A stretch of DNA of 64,000 bases from Lachnospiraceae bacterium (GTDB lineage: Bacteria > Bacillota > Clostridia > Lachnospirales > Lachnospiraceae): contig JAGKTQ010000014.1 of assembly GCA_021153325.1 (NCBI GenBank), positions 1 to 64,000 on the forward strand. The letters are read 5' to 3'. How positions within the stretch are numbered: the stretch's first letter is position 1; each line of letters opens with the position of its first letter. Position numbers and translations under genes: made by a program. The notes below the pieces were generated by a model, which did not search any database, was not told the DNA's origin, and saw only the letters and a list, made by a program, of their open reading frames with translations. This document shows positions 43,981 to 52,757 of the stretch, in pieces.

Positions 43981-44799
43981 TTACTGAAGTAAGGATAATA
44001 CACCCTGGTTAGCCTGATTAGCCTGAGCCAACATAGCCTGTCCTGCCTGAGCAAGAATCTGACTGTTAGAGTAGCTAACCATTTCTGTAGCCATATCTGT
44101 ATCACGTACACGAGATTCAGCTGCTGTTGTGTTTTCAACGATGTTATCCAAGTTGTTGATTGTGTGCTCTAAACGGTTCTGAACTGCACCAAGTGCGGAA
44201 CGCTGAGAAGCAACGTTTTCAAGAGCTGATTTAACATTATTGATGAAAGATGCAACTCCATCATATGTTGTAGCTGCCTTCCAATCTTGAGAAGCAACCT
44301 TAATTTTGCTAGCGTGCATATCAGAAATTTCAACACTCATAATTTCGTCTTTTTCATTACCGATCTGGAAAGAATATGTAGCTGTAGCATTTAATACTTT
44401 CTGATCATTGAATTTTGTTGTATCAGCAATTCTATCGATTTCAGATACTAACTGGTTGATTTCGTCAGAAATATAACCTTTCTGTGTAGAAGTATAAGTA
44501 CCGTTAGCTGCTTTTACAGTTAATTCGTTCATTCTCTGAAGCATATCAGTAACTTCGTTTAAAGCACCTTCAGCTGTCTGTACTAAAGAAACAGCGTCCT
44601 GAGCGTTTGTAGAAGCCTGATCAAGACCTCTGATCTGACGTCTCATTTTTTCAGATACGGAAAGACCAGCTGCATCATCTGCTGCACGGTTGATTCTGTA
44701 ACCAGAAGATAATTTTTCTGTCTGTTTTGCCTGAGCGCTTGTTGTGATACCTAACATTCTGTTAGAGTTCATAGCTGTAAGATTGTGTTGTACTACCAT
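43981..44799 (-). CDS. hag: flagellin
   Basis: The protein has 272 residues. VVQHNLTAMNSNRMLG and SGYRINRAADDAAGLSVSEKMR at the N terminus and TDMATEMVSYSNSQILAQAG ... ANQGVLSLLQ at the C terminus are the D0/D1 domains of the filament. The variable middle is very short (about 60 residues), as in minimal flagellins. AAGGAGG lies before ATG 44799; the frame extends to 44889 but that is leader. A sigma-28 promoter is at 44927-44954 and a CsrA-type hairpin at 44823-44842. It forms the filament outside the cell after export through the flagellar apparatus. Use of hag rather than fliC is by convention. Confidence 0.95.
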   Translation of the reverse strand: MVVQHNLTAMNSNRMLGITTSAQAKQTEKLSSGYRINRAADDAAGLSVSEKMRRQIRGLDQASTNAQDAVSLVQTAEGALNEVTDMLQRMNELTVKAANGTYTSTQKGYISDEINQLVSEIDRIADTTKFNDQKVLNATATYSFQIGNEKDEIMSVEISDMHASKIKVASQDWKAATTYDGVASFINNVKSALENVASQRSALGAVQNRLEHTINNLDNIVENTTAAESRVRDTDMATEMVSYSNSQILAQAGQAMLAQANQANQGVLSLLQ

Positions 44800-44822
44800 A
44801 ATATTATTCCTCCTTGAATATG

Positions 44823-44842
44823 TAGTGGCTTCCATGCCACTA
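44823..44842 (-). promoter_or_regulatory. probable CsrA-binding hairpin in the flagellin leader
   Basis: On the minus strand TAGTGGC-ATGGAA-GCCACTA makes a 7-bp stem presenting GGA in a six-base loop, the classic CsrA site. A second GGA lies in the ribosome site (AAGGAGGAA, about 44806-44814). This two-site layout matches B. subtilis hag, where CsrA blocks translation and FliW releases it. csrA and fliW are encoded 4 kb away. Confidence 0.75.
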
Positions 44843-44926
44843 TGCTTTTGTGTAATGTTTGACTTCGGACCGTACGCTTCCTTTGTCATTCATTAGTTTA
44901 CTAAGTAATTTGTTTTACTTGTATAT

Positions 44927-44954
44927 TATATCGGAGCATTCTCCAAATACTTTA
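44927..44954 (-). promoter_or_regulatory. sigma-28 promoter of flagellin
   Basis: TAAAGTAT at 44954-44947 and CCGATATA at 44934-44927, with 16 nt between TAAA and CCGATA, match TAAA-N15-GCCGATAA apart from the first G. The leader is about 120 nt. An overlapping TATAAT might also serve sigma-A. Confidence 0.85.
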
Positions 44955-44983
44955 TACCTTTTTGCTAATTTTTTTAATTTTTT

Positions 44984-45460
44984 TTATTTTTTTTTGTCTA
45001 AAAATTGTGGCATGACTACTTGCGACTGATTCATGCTTCGGTAATAATCAAAAGCGACCTTGGAACTTCTTCTGCCTTTTTGCAATTCCTGCTTTCTTTT
45101 TGCAAAGAACTGTTCCACAAGAGCTTTATTTCTTGCTTCCTGTGCCTGTATAGATACACTCTTTTCTGTCACATCCGTGATCAGCTTCTGCAAAGCTGCA
45201 ATCTGTATCTTATATCGTTCTTTTCCTGCGGATAATTGCTCTTTGATACGCTCATATAAGCTTTCAAAACCTTCATCCAGCTTTTTTAATTCATCGATAA
45301 GTACGCCTTTATCCGTTATGCACGCATCAAACTCTTCATCTAATACCATTTCTGCTTTCAAGATCTGTTCCTGACGCTTATTCACTTCTTCAATTTTGCA
45401 AAGTACATCCAACTTTTTATGCAGGCTTTCTTCTAAAATCTGAAGATAATTTTCTATCAT
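44984..45460 (-). CDS. FliT/FlgN-like flagellar chaperone
   Basis: This 158-residue protein is almost fully helical (MIENYLQILEESLHKKLDVL, VNKRQEQILKAEMVLDEEFDACI) with a basic tail ending VVMPQFLDKKK. Its ATG overlaps the FliS stop (ATGA), so translation is coupled. In related genomes a FliT-like export chaperone for FliD occupies this place. Sequence alone does not separate FliT from FlgN types, but a clear FlgN is encoded at 54358. Confidence 0.65.
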   Translation of the reverse strand: MIENYLQILEESLHKKLDVLCKIEEVNKRQEQILKAEMVLDEEFDACITDKGVLIDELKKLDEGFESLYERIKEQLSAGKERYKIQIAALQKLITDVTEKSVSIQAQEARNKALVEQFFAKRKQELQKGRRSSKVAFDYYRSMNQSQVVMPQFLDKKK

Positions 45461-45843
45461 ACTTTACCTTTCTCTCTATTCATACGCATAACTTCTTTCC
45501 ATGTATCACGTACAGAACGAAGATGTTCACATACTTCCTCAAGAATCTCTTTATCCTTTTTGATATTTGCCTCAACAAGGCGTCTGTCCAAATACACATA
45601 AACATTCTCGAAATTTTGCGCCACTGGATATTTCATATCCAAAGTCTCTCTTAAGTACTGTATGATCTTTGATGCCTTTTTAATATTTGTATGAGCTTTT
45701 TCTATATCATTGTGCTCAATTCCTATGATTGCCATATTGCAAAACTTGATCGCACCTTCATAAAGCATAAGTGTAAGTTCTGCTGGTGAAGCCATCATCA
45801 CCTTGTTATTATTATATTGTTCATATGCGTTTGATAGAGCCAT
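45457..45843 (-). CDS. fliS: flagellin chaperone FliS
   Basis: This 128-residue protein has the FliS signature: NAYEQYNNNKVMMASPAELTLMLYEGAIKFCN at the start and IIQYLRETLDMKYPVAQNFENVYVYLDRRL in the middle. It binds the C terminus of unfolded flagellin in the cytoplasm and keeps it export-competent; in B. subtilis it also links to FliW. AGGAGG precedes ATG 45843. It lies 6 nt downstream of fliD. Confidence 0.95.
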   Translation of the reverse strand: MALSNAYEQYNNNKVMMASPAELTLMLYEGAIKFCNMAIIGIEHNDIEKAHTNIKKASKIIQYLRETLDMKYPVAQNFENVYVYLDRRLVEANIKKDKEILEEVCEHLRSVRDTWKEVMRMNREKGKV

Positions 45844-45849
45844 TTTCTA

Positions 45850-47871
45850 TCAACCTCCTAATAAGCTTGATACTGCGCTCTGGTTAGACTGCATTTTTGC
45901 AAGTGCTGTCTCCATTGCTGAGAATTTACTATACCATCTATCCTCCAAAGCAGTTAATTTGTCTTCCTGATCCTGGATTTTCTCAGTATAGTCTTCATAA
46001 TCTTCCTTCATCTTTTTGTCATCATAGAAAGAACCAAAGCTTCTGATACCTTCTACACTCTTTGACTGATTATTCAATTCTGTATACAGATTCTGTGTTA
46101 ATTGTGAGAAGAAAGAAACTACCGTATCCGGATCCGATGCAATCATTGCTTTTAATGTATTCTCACTGGAACTTACTGCACTATCGTCCTCGTCGCCGTT
46201 AATGTGGTATGCGTTTCTTTCATTTTCTTCTGCTGAGAAATATCCTAATGTCTCAATTCCAAAATCTGCCAAGTACATCTGTTTACCATTGACAGTAACA
46301 CCCTGCAGCATAATAGTCTTCATTGCAGAAGAGATTGTAGATAAGTTGGAATCTCTACGCAAAATGGAATCTTTGATCTTTGTCTCCCACTTTTCAATTT
46401 CAGAATCAGACATTTCTTCTTTTTCATCATCTGTCAGTGGTTCATAGTCACTTGCTGACTCAGCATTATACAAGGAATCCATCTCATTGATCAAACTATT
46501 GTATTCTTTGAAGAAGTTCTTGATCATATCATAGATACCATCCGTATCCTGTCTGGTCGTTAATGTTACTTCTTCTTCACTTTCCTGGAGTGCAGTAATG
46601 GTCAGACCATTGACTTCAAAAGTATTGCTGCTTCCTTCATACACTACACCATTTAATGTGATCTTGGCATCCTGAGCTGCTGTTTTATGAACCTCACTGC
46701 CTGTCAGAGTACCACTGTTATAGTCCGCTATGATGCCCTGTGCTGTTGCAATTTTCTCATCCCACTCTGCTGTAACTTCATCGGTAAGCATTGTGCTCGC
46801 AGTAATATTAGAAGGATCACTCAGATCTAAGTACTGCTCTACCTCTGCCAGAGACTGGTTGGTCGCGTCAAGAGCAGCTTTTTCTTTCTCATACTGTTCA
46901 ACCGCTGTCATTTTTTCCTGAAGGCTGGCTAATTGATTTTTATCATCTTCACTTGCCTCGTCACCAGCAGCTTCGATAGCAGCTTTTAAATCATCAATCT
47001 GAGTCTGTAAGTCTGCTTTATTCGCTACTGCTGTGTCGATATCCTCACTATATTTGTCTGTGAAAGCAGTCTTGCTCGCGTCCACTGCATCCTGCTGTGT
47101 CTGCTGTGTTTCCAACAAGCTTGTTCTCTTACTGATATAAGAAGCCAAACGTGTAGCTACATCTGCATCAATCGCTGCCTGCTTTTCATCCGCAGTCATA
47201 TCGACATAACTCTGATATTCCGCAATCGCATTGTTATCATAAGCAAGAATACCTAATTTGTTTAATGCATCCGTACCATCTGCATTTGCAGCTGTAATGG
47301 TGAAATCACTATCCTTACCACTGCTCTTAGCAGCAATGTGTAAACGTTTATTTTTTTCATCAAAATTTGCTTCTACTCCGGCTAATTTCAACTTATTTAC
47401 AAAGTCATAAACTGTCATACCTGACGTTACGGTAATATCTGTTGATTTTCCATCAGTAGTTAATGTGATCGTACTTCCTTCTGCAATACCAAGATCGGAA
47501 AGTTTACTGCTCTTTGTCACATCACCGCTTATTTCTGCACCTGTCATATATGCAGTTGTTGCCAGACGATTTACCTGCAAGGTCTGTGTAGCATTCATAG
47601 CGTCATCACCGGTTACAATACTTGCGATGGAAGAATTTGATATATCAGTAGTTTTTTTGCTATAGTCTGTTGCAAATCTCATGTTTGAAAGAGTGCTATT
47701 GAATAATTTATAGATCTTGGAGTTCAACTCTTTCCATGCATCCTGCTTCCATTCTAATTTTGTCTGCTGTTTTTTAACTTTTTCTGATTTTGTTTTTTGA
47801 GCCTTTACTAACTCAGTAATGATAGACTCTGTGTCCAAACCAGAATTCATACCTGTTATTCTAATAGGCAT
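45850..47871 (-). CDS. fliD: flagellar hook-associated protein 2 (filament cap)
   Basis: The protein has 673 residues. RITGMNSGLDTESIITELVKAQ is the FliD_N start, and the C terminus (ITEQ-type coils, LEDRWYSKFSAMETALAKMQSN) is FliD_C. An unusual coiled-coil of about 130 residues (roughly 225-355, rich in Ala, Asp, Gln) is inserted between the variable domain and FliD_C, which makes it longer than the usual 450-500. FliD caps the growing filament. AGGAGG precedes ATG 47871. Confidence 0.93.
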   Translation of the reverse strand: MPIRITGMNSGLDTESIITELVKAQKTKSEKVKKQQTKLEWKQDAWKELNSKIYKLFNSTLSNMRFATDYSKKTTDISNSSIASIVTGDDAMNATQTLQVNRLATTAYMTGAEISGDVTKSSKLSDLGIAEGSTITLTTDGKSTDITVTSGMTVYDFVNKLKLAGVEANFDEKNKRLHIAAKSSGKDSDFTITAANADGTDALNKLGILAYDNNAIAEYQSYVDMTADEKQAAIDADVATRLASYISKRTSLLETQQTQQDAVDASKTAFTDKYSEDIDTAVANKADLQTQIDDLKAAIEAAGDEASEDDKNQLASLQEKMTAVEQYEKEKAALDATNQSLAEVEQYLDLSDPSNITASTMLTDEVTAEWDEKIATAQGIIADYNSGTLTGSEVHKTAAQDAKITLNGVVYEGSSNTFEVNGLTITALQESEEEVTLTTRQDTDGIYDMIKNFFKEYNSLINEMDSLYNAESASDYEPLTDDEKEEMSDSEIEKWETKIKDSILRRDSNLSTISSAMKTIMLQGVTVNGKQMYLADFGIETLGYFSAEENERNAYHINGDEDDSAVSSSENTLKAMIASDPDTVVSFFSQLTQNLYTELNNQSKSVEGIRSFGSFYDDKKMKEDYEDYTEKIQDQEDKLTALEDRWYSKFSAMETALAKMQSNQSAVSSLLGG

Positions 47872-47898
47872 ACTTTTTTCCTCCTATCTTTATCTCAC

Positions 47899-48312
47899 TT
47901 ATCTTTTCTCATCTACAAGAATTCCTGCTAACTCCCAAACTTTAGCAATCATATCCAAAGTCTTTTCCGGTGGCAGTTCTTTGATGACTTCTTTCGTATC
48001 TTTATCAATAATCTTAATAGTCACCCTGTTTGTTGCCTCATGAACACCATAAACTGCTTCCGAATTACCAAAGCTCTTATTGAACTGCTCAATTGCTCTT
48101 TTTAACTGTTCATTAGAAAGCTGTTCTGAGACTGTCGCATTTTCCTTCGTAGAAGCTGCATTACTAAGTTCTACATTGACTGCTTTAGATGCTGTAGCGT
48201 ACTCTCCTGTTTTGGCAGTTGATACATCCGTGTTCTCAACTGTCTGCACTGACGTTTGTACTGAGCTCTGCACCTGCGTTCCATTGTTTGCATTGATTCC
48301 CTCAATAACCAT
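47899..48312 (-). CDS. flaG: FlaG family protein
   Basis: The protein has 137 residues. The N-terminal 75 are low-complexity Ser/Thr/Val/Asn-rich; the C-terminal 60 match FlaG: LKRAIEQFNKSFG, FGVHE-type VYGVHEATNRVTIKIIDKDT, EVIKELPPEKTLDMIAKVWELAGILVDEKR. FlaG affects filament length in several bacteria. The start is ATG 48312, eight bases after GGAGGTGA; ATG 48318 is too close to that site. It is the first gene of the flaG-fliD-fliS-fliT operon, with a sigma-28 promoter at 48383. Confidence 0.88.
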   Translation of the reverse strand: MVIEGINANNGTQVQSSVQTSVQTVENTDVSTAKTGEYATASKAVNVELSNAASTKENATVSEQLSNEQLKRAIEQFNKSFGNSEAVYGVHEATNRVTIKIIDKDTKEVIKELPPEKTLDMIAKVWELAGILVDEKR

Positions 48313-48382
48313 TGTCATTCACCTCCGTGTGAAACCATAAACCTGTTTTCCATTCATCTGCCCCAGTTAGGGCTTTGTTATT

Positions 48383-48410
48383 TTTATCGGAATTTTTTTG
48401 CTTTTTTTTA
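48383..48410 (-). promoter_or_regulatory. sigma-28 promoter of the flaG-fliD-fliS operon
   Basis: TAAA (48410-48407) and CCGATAAA (48390-48383), with 16 nt between, identical in spacing to the flagellin promoter. The spacer is an A-tract. Confidence 0.8.
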
Positions 48411-48467
48411 GTATTTCATCAAATTTTTTGTTGTTTTTTGAGTATTTTTATGCAATCTTAACGATTA

Positions 48468-48683
48468 TTACAATAAATCCTGCAGTCCTTCCATATTTTC
48501 TACATTCATTGCTTCTTTATTTGCTTCCTGTATCTGCACATACACTTCTTTACGATATACCGGAACTTCTCTTGGTGCACTAATTCCAAGTTTTACCTGA
48601 TCGCCCTTTATTTCAAGTATAGTGATCTCCACATTGTTATTTACAACAATGGCTTCATTCTTTTTTCTGGATAAAGCTAACAT
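48468..48683 (-). CDS. csrA: carbon storage regulator CsrA
   Basis: The protein has 71 residues: MLALSRKKNEAIVVNNNVEI, ITILEIKGDQVKLGISAPREVPVYRKEVY, with the GISAP and R...VYR RNA-binding residues intact. CsrA binds GGA motifs in mRNA leaders and, in Firmicutes, represses flagellin translation. AAAGGAGA precedes ATG 48683; the upstream frame extension to 48734 is within fliW. It follows fliW closely, as in B. subtilis. Confidence 0.95.
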   Translation of the reverse strand: MLALSRKKNEAIVVNNNVEITILEIKGDQVKLGISAPREVPVYRKEVYVQIQEANKEAMNVENMEGLQDLL

Positions 48684-48696
48684 ATCAGTCTCCTTT

Positions 48697-49158
48697 CTAC
48701 TCCACGCTGTTCTTTTTTGCCTGTAAAATTTCATAAATCGGATACTTTACTTTATATTCTTCGCCCTCTACGATAATCTGCGCTGCCTTGCGTTCATCTG
48801 CATTAATAATGAGCGGTGCCTGTAAATTCACACTGATGTTTTTAATATCCTTTGGAACACTTACGGTCACAAGTACAAAAAGATTGTCCGGTGTAATTTC
48901 ACCAAGTGGCTGCAAAAGTTCATCCTCAACCTCCGGGTTATACTCCGGTGCTACATAGAGCGGATCCATGACCGGCAAAGCAAATGCAGGTTCATCCAAT
49001 GACTGTAAGTAACGAATCCCCGCTTTCACTCCCTTTTCTTCATCATAGACTAATGCAAACTTCTGTAACTGTGGAAATCCAATAATTCCTTTTTCGAATG
49101 TGATAATTTTTGATTCTTCAATATCCACTTCCCCAAATACTCTTGTCTCAATATGCAT
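48697..49158 (-). CDS. fliW: flagellar assembly factor FliW
   Basis: The protein has 153 residues: FGEVDIEESKIITFEKGIIGFP at the start, then FALVYDEEKG, FALPVMDP, VLVTVSVPKDIKNISVNLQAPLIIN. FliW binds free flagellin or CsrA; when flagellin is exported, FliW is released and inhibits CsrA. AAAGGTATGGG precedes ATG 49158. fliW and csrA are adjacent with a 13-nt spacer. Confidence 0.95.
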   Translation of the reverse strand: MHIETRVFGEVDIEESKIITFEKGIIGFPQLQKFALVYDEEKGVKAGIRYLQSLDEPAFALPVMDPLYVAPEYNPEVEDELLQPLGEITPDNLFVLVTVSVPKDIKNISVNLQAPLIINADERKAAQIIVEGEEYKVKYPIYEILQAKKNSVE

Positions 49159-49212
49159 AGTTTAACCCATACCTTTCTTATTCAGTCTATTATTTTGCTG
49201 CTTTCTAATTGT

Positions 49213-49256
49213 AAATATATCCGTATACATGGAACACCAAATATACGGATATATTT
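49213..49256. terminator. 15-bp perfect hairpin between flgL and fliW
   Basis: AAATATATCCGTATA (49213-49227) pairs with 49242-49256 around a 14-nt loop. The flanks are A/T rich but have no long T-tract. It may reduce or terminate read-through from the flgM-flgL operon into fliW-csrA. Confidence 0.55.
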
Positions 49257-49267
49257 TGTAATACGGT

Positions 49268-50851
49268 TTAAATAAAATTCAATAATGAATTCTGCATAAT
49301 CTTACCAGTTGCCATCAAGGAAGCCTCGTAAGTAAGCTCCGCACTATTCAGTTTGATCGCCACCTCGGTAATATCCGCATCTTCGTTTTCAGATTGCAAA
49401 GTTTCAAATGTAGTCTGCTGGGACATCAAACGACTTTCGATAAGATCTAATTTTGCACCTCTTGTACCACAATTGGTAAGCGCAACGTTTGTCTGATTCA
49501 AAAATCCCTGCATTGCAGTAATACCTGCTGTAAACTCTACTTCTACATTTTCTTTAATTAATGTCTGTGCTTTATTTGCTGCGTCTAATTGTGCCTGCAA
49601 TGTTGCCATTTTTGTATCATAATCTGTATCCGATTCAGAAAGACTTTTCATCGTATCTTCCAACATGCTGATGGTCTTTTCAATATCTACCATCTGCTGC
49701 ATAGCTGCTACCAGATCATCTACTTCTCTACCAATATCATGTGTATAGCATTCATCTGCAGTAGTATTGATTTCAATGGTCTGATTAAATCCTACATCAT
49801 ATTCCATACTCTGTCTGGAATGTCCATATTCTAAATAATGTGGATTATATTCAACCCCTTCCTCATCAACACAGTAGAAATAATGCTGCGGTCTTAAATC
49901 ATTCTTTTCCCAGGATGATTTGGAATAGGTAATGCGGATTTCTCCTTCATCTTTACTCGATGTATTCACAAAATCTTTTGTATTTATAAGATTCGAATAT
50001 ACATTACTTCCTAATAAAAGTTCTCCGGTATCTGCAAGGAAGATTACCTTATCTTCATTTCCAGCTTTTGCAATTTCCTCATAAGGATCTGTCGTATCAT
50101 AAGAATGTGCAATTTCTGCTGTATATGTCTTTGTTGCACCATATTCATTTGTATATTGAATGACCGGTGCATCTGCAGTATCATCTGTACAGTTATCATA
50201 CGCAAGACGGATTCTATAGACTTGTGTAGAATTTACAGAATTCTGCTCTGTGATTCCGCTATAATCTGCCGTGTTGTAATTGCTGTCATTTAAATCGGTA
50301 ATGCTTTTCGTACCAGTGCCACCGATTTTTGTATTGATATGTGTGATCTGGTCAATTACAGAGGCATCTAACTGTTCTGTGATCGTATATTTTTTTGTCG
50401 TAGCTTCCGTAAAACTAAGGGAAGTATCTGTTCTGTAACCGGTAAAGATATAACGTCCTGCATAATCCGCATCTCCGGTCGCATAGAGTTCTGAACGAAG
50501 TGCCTTTAACTGTTCAATAATAACTTCTCTATCTGTCGTTTTTAAACTTTCTGTAGAACCCTTTGTAACCTGTTCGATCATACTGGTCAAAACTGATGTT
50601 ACATTATTCAAAGAATCCTCTGTTACTTTTAACCAGCTCTGTGCATCCGGAACATTCTTTTCATAATACTGTGTAATCTGGGACACGCTGCTTCTAAGGC
50701 GAAGTGCACGGATTGCAATAACCGGATCGTCAGATGGTTTTGTAATTTTCTTTTGTGTGGACATCATGGTATTTAACTTATCCTGTGTTACCTTATTGGC
50801 ATTAATATTGGATAAGGAATTATTTTGCATGATTTTGTTTGTTATTCTCAT
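49268..50851 (-). CDS. flgL: flagellar hook-associated protein 3
   Basis: The protein has 527 residues. RITNKIMQNNSLSNINANKV at the start and NSAELTYEASLMATGKIMQNSLLNFI at the end are the flagellin-like D0/D1 regions of FlgL. The central domain is about 200 residues longer than in enteric FlgL. It joins hook and filament outside the cell. AAGGAGGAG precedes ATG 50851. It lies 18 nt downstream of a flgK gene. Confidence 0.93.
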   Translation of the reverse strand: MRITNKIMQNNSLSNINANKVTQDKLNTMMSTQKKITKPSDDPVIAIRALRLRSSVSQITQYYEKNVPDAQSWLKVTEDSLNNVTSVLTSMIEQVTKGSTESLKTTDREVIIEQLKALRSELYATGDADYAGRYIFTGYRTDTSLSFTEATTKKYTITEQLDASVIDQITHINTKIGGTGTKSITDLNDSNYNTADYSGITEQNSVNSTQVYRIRLAYDNCTDDTADAPVIQYTNEYGATKTYTAEIAHSYDTTDPYEEIAKAGNEDKVIFLADTGELLLGSNVYSNLINTKDFVNTSSKDEGEIRITYSKSSWEKNDLRPQHYFYCVDEEGVEYNPHYLEYGHSRQSMEYDVGFNQTIEINTTADECYTHDIGREVDDLVAAMQQMVDIEKTISMLEDTMKSLSESDTDYDTKMATLQAQLDAANKAQTLIKENVEVEFTAGITAMQGFLNQTNVALTNCGTRGAKLDLIESRLMSQQTTFETLQSENEDADITEVAIKLNSAELTYEASLMATGKIMQNSLLNFI

Positions 50852-50869
50852 GTATGCTCCTCCTTACAC

Positions 50870-52744
50870 CTATACACCAGTCTCTAATATAAGTCTGTCG
50901 TATATTTCCGTAAAGGTCTGTATCATTCTGGATGCTAAATTATAACTATTCTGGAACTGCACCAGGTTCAACGCTTCTTCATCTGTATCTACACCGGAGA
51001 TGGACAATCTCTGATTATTGATCGTTGTAGAAATATTGGTATAGTTCTCATAAAATGTATTGGCTGCATTTGCATTCAATGAAATATCAGAAAGGATACA
51101 AGTCAAAAAATCGCCTGCCGTACAATTTCTGAAGCTCATCTTATCTTTGCTGCCAAGCATCGTTGTCAGTTCTTCAATCACGTCATAAGCTGCTACACCA
51201 TCAGCCTGATCTTTTTTCGTTGCAAGCAAATCTGCATTTTTTTCGATGGCAGAAAGGATATCAAAATTTTTAGCTGTCAATTTATAATAGCTATCTTCAT
51301 CACTTCTTACAGAACCGCTGGTCGTCCACTGATCATAGCGAGCGCTGTCCGGCAGATCGTACTGTTCATCTGAAGTTTTGTAATTTCCTGTAAATAAGTT
51401 GCATCCTTTGTCTCCATTGCTGCTATAACCACTGCAAAGGATATCGTTAACTGCCTGCGAAAAGCTTCTGATCCACTCGTTCATCTGTGACATATAATAA
51501 GGAATTCCCTGATAGTCAACAGACTTTCCAGTATAAGCTTCTTTCCCAATAAGAGAGCTGTTCGCTGGAACATCACTTAATGTTTCATCAATATCAAAAA
51601 CATAACAATAAGTAGTCTTTCCGGTAGCTGCATTATAATTTTGCTGGAACTCCCAACCTGTGTAATAGAACAGCTGGCTTCCAAATACTGCCGTTCCCTG
51701 TTCGGAAAGGTTTGTTTTATTCAAATCGGTAAGATAATCTGCTGTAACTTCTACTGTTACTTTACCTTTTCCTGCTTTAATGACTTTACCATTAAAGTAC
51801 TCTTCGTTATTTCCATCTCTTAAATCCAAAAGTCCTTTTAAAGAACCTTTTTCATTATCACCAAGATTCAGTTTCTGACCATTATACCAAGTAATATCAT
51901 AAAGACCATCCACATCACTCTGATGTACCTTTTCATTGCTTGTACGTGCAGTACACTCCAAAGTATAGTAATCACTTCCGTTTACAAGCATCTGATTACC
52001 TGCGATCTTAACAATGTAATTGGTTGCTCCTGTTTCTCTATCTGGATTATTGGAGTCTACCACATCGATCTCCGTTACTGATACATCTACAATTTCAGAT
52101 AACTGATCTACTAAAAGTGTTCTTCTGTCACGCAGTTCATTTGCTGTACCACCAGTGGAAAGTTCTACTACGTTGATCTGTTTATTGAGTGTTGCAATTT
52201 CAGATGCTAAAGAGTTGATCTCATCTACTTTGATTTTGATCTCCTGATTAATGCTTCTCTGTAATTCTTCCAGATTACCTGCCAGATTGTTAAAATACTC
52301 GCAAAGACTGGAAGCAGTTCCAATAAACTGTGTCTTTGTAGATGTAAGATCTGGTGTTTTTTCTACTTCTGCAAGATTGGAGAGCAAGGTATCAAAAATA
52401 TTTCTAAAACCTTCTGTGGTACTGTCATCTGTAAAATACGCTTCAATCTGTGCATAATATTCTTGTTTTACAGCATATTCACCAACTAAAGACTGATTGT
52501 TCCAATATTTTGTGTCGTAAAACTCATCACGAATTCTTTCAATAGCGATCGTATCAACACCAGCGCCCGCACAACCATAAGTAGTAAAGGTGCGGAGAGC
52601 TTCATATGCCTGTTGTATGGTAGTCTGGCGACTATACCCATCTGTATCTGCATTGGAAATATTGTTTGCTGTTGTATTTAAGGACGCATTCGATGCACGA
52701 AGTCCTGAAGAAGAAATAACTAATCCAAAAAATGTTGACGGCAT
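50870..52744 (-). CDS. flgK: flagellar hook-associated protein 1, copy A
   Basis: The protein has 624 residues. FFGLVISSSGLRASNASLNTTANNISNADTDGYSRQ is the rod/hook N-terminal motif, and VNLVQFQNSYNLASRMIQTFTEIYDRLI is its C-terminal partner (here preceded by EEAL). It has a long variable centre. AGGAGGTGAG precedes ATG 52744. A second flgK lies immediately upstream with only 13 nt between, so two hook-filament junction proteins may be used together or alternately. Confidence 0.9.
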   Translation of the reverse strand: MPSTFFGLVISSSGLRASNASLNTTANNISNADTDGYSRQTTIQQAYEALRTFTTYGCAGAGVDTIAIERIRDEFYDTKYWNNQSLVGEYAVKQEYYAQIEAYFTDDSTTEGFRNIFDTLLSNLAEVEKTPDLTSTKTQFIGTASSLCEYFNNLAGNLEELQRSINQEIKIKVDEINSLASEIATLNKQINVVELSTGGTANELRDRRTLLVDQLSEIVDVSVTEIDVVDSNNPDRETGATNYIVKIAGNQMLVNGSDYYTLECTARTSNEKVHQSDVDGLYDITWYNGQKLNLGDNEKGSLKGLLDLRDGNNEEYFNGKVIKAGKGKVTVEVTADYLTDLNKTNLSEQGTAVFGSQLFYYTGWEFQQNYNAATGKTTYCYVFDIDETLSDVPANSSLIGKEAYTGKSVDYQGIPYYMSQMNEWIRSFSQAVNDILCSGYSSNGDKGCNLFTGNYKTSDEQYDLPDSARYDQWTTSGSVRSDEDSYYKLTAKNFDILSAIEKNADLLATKKDQADGVAAYDVIEELTTMLGSKDKMSFRNCTAGDFLTCILSDISLNANAANTFYENYTNISTTINNQRLSISGVDTDEEALNLVQFQNSYNLASRMIQTFTEIYDRLILETGV

Positions 52745-52757
52745 TCTCTCTCACCTC

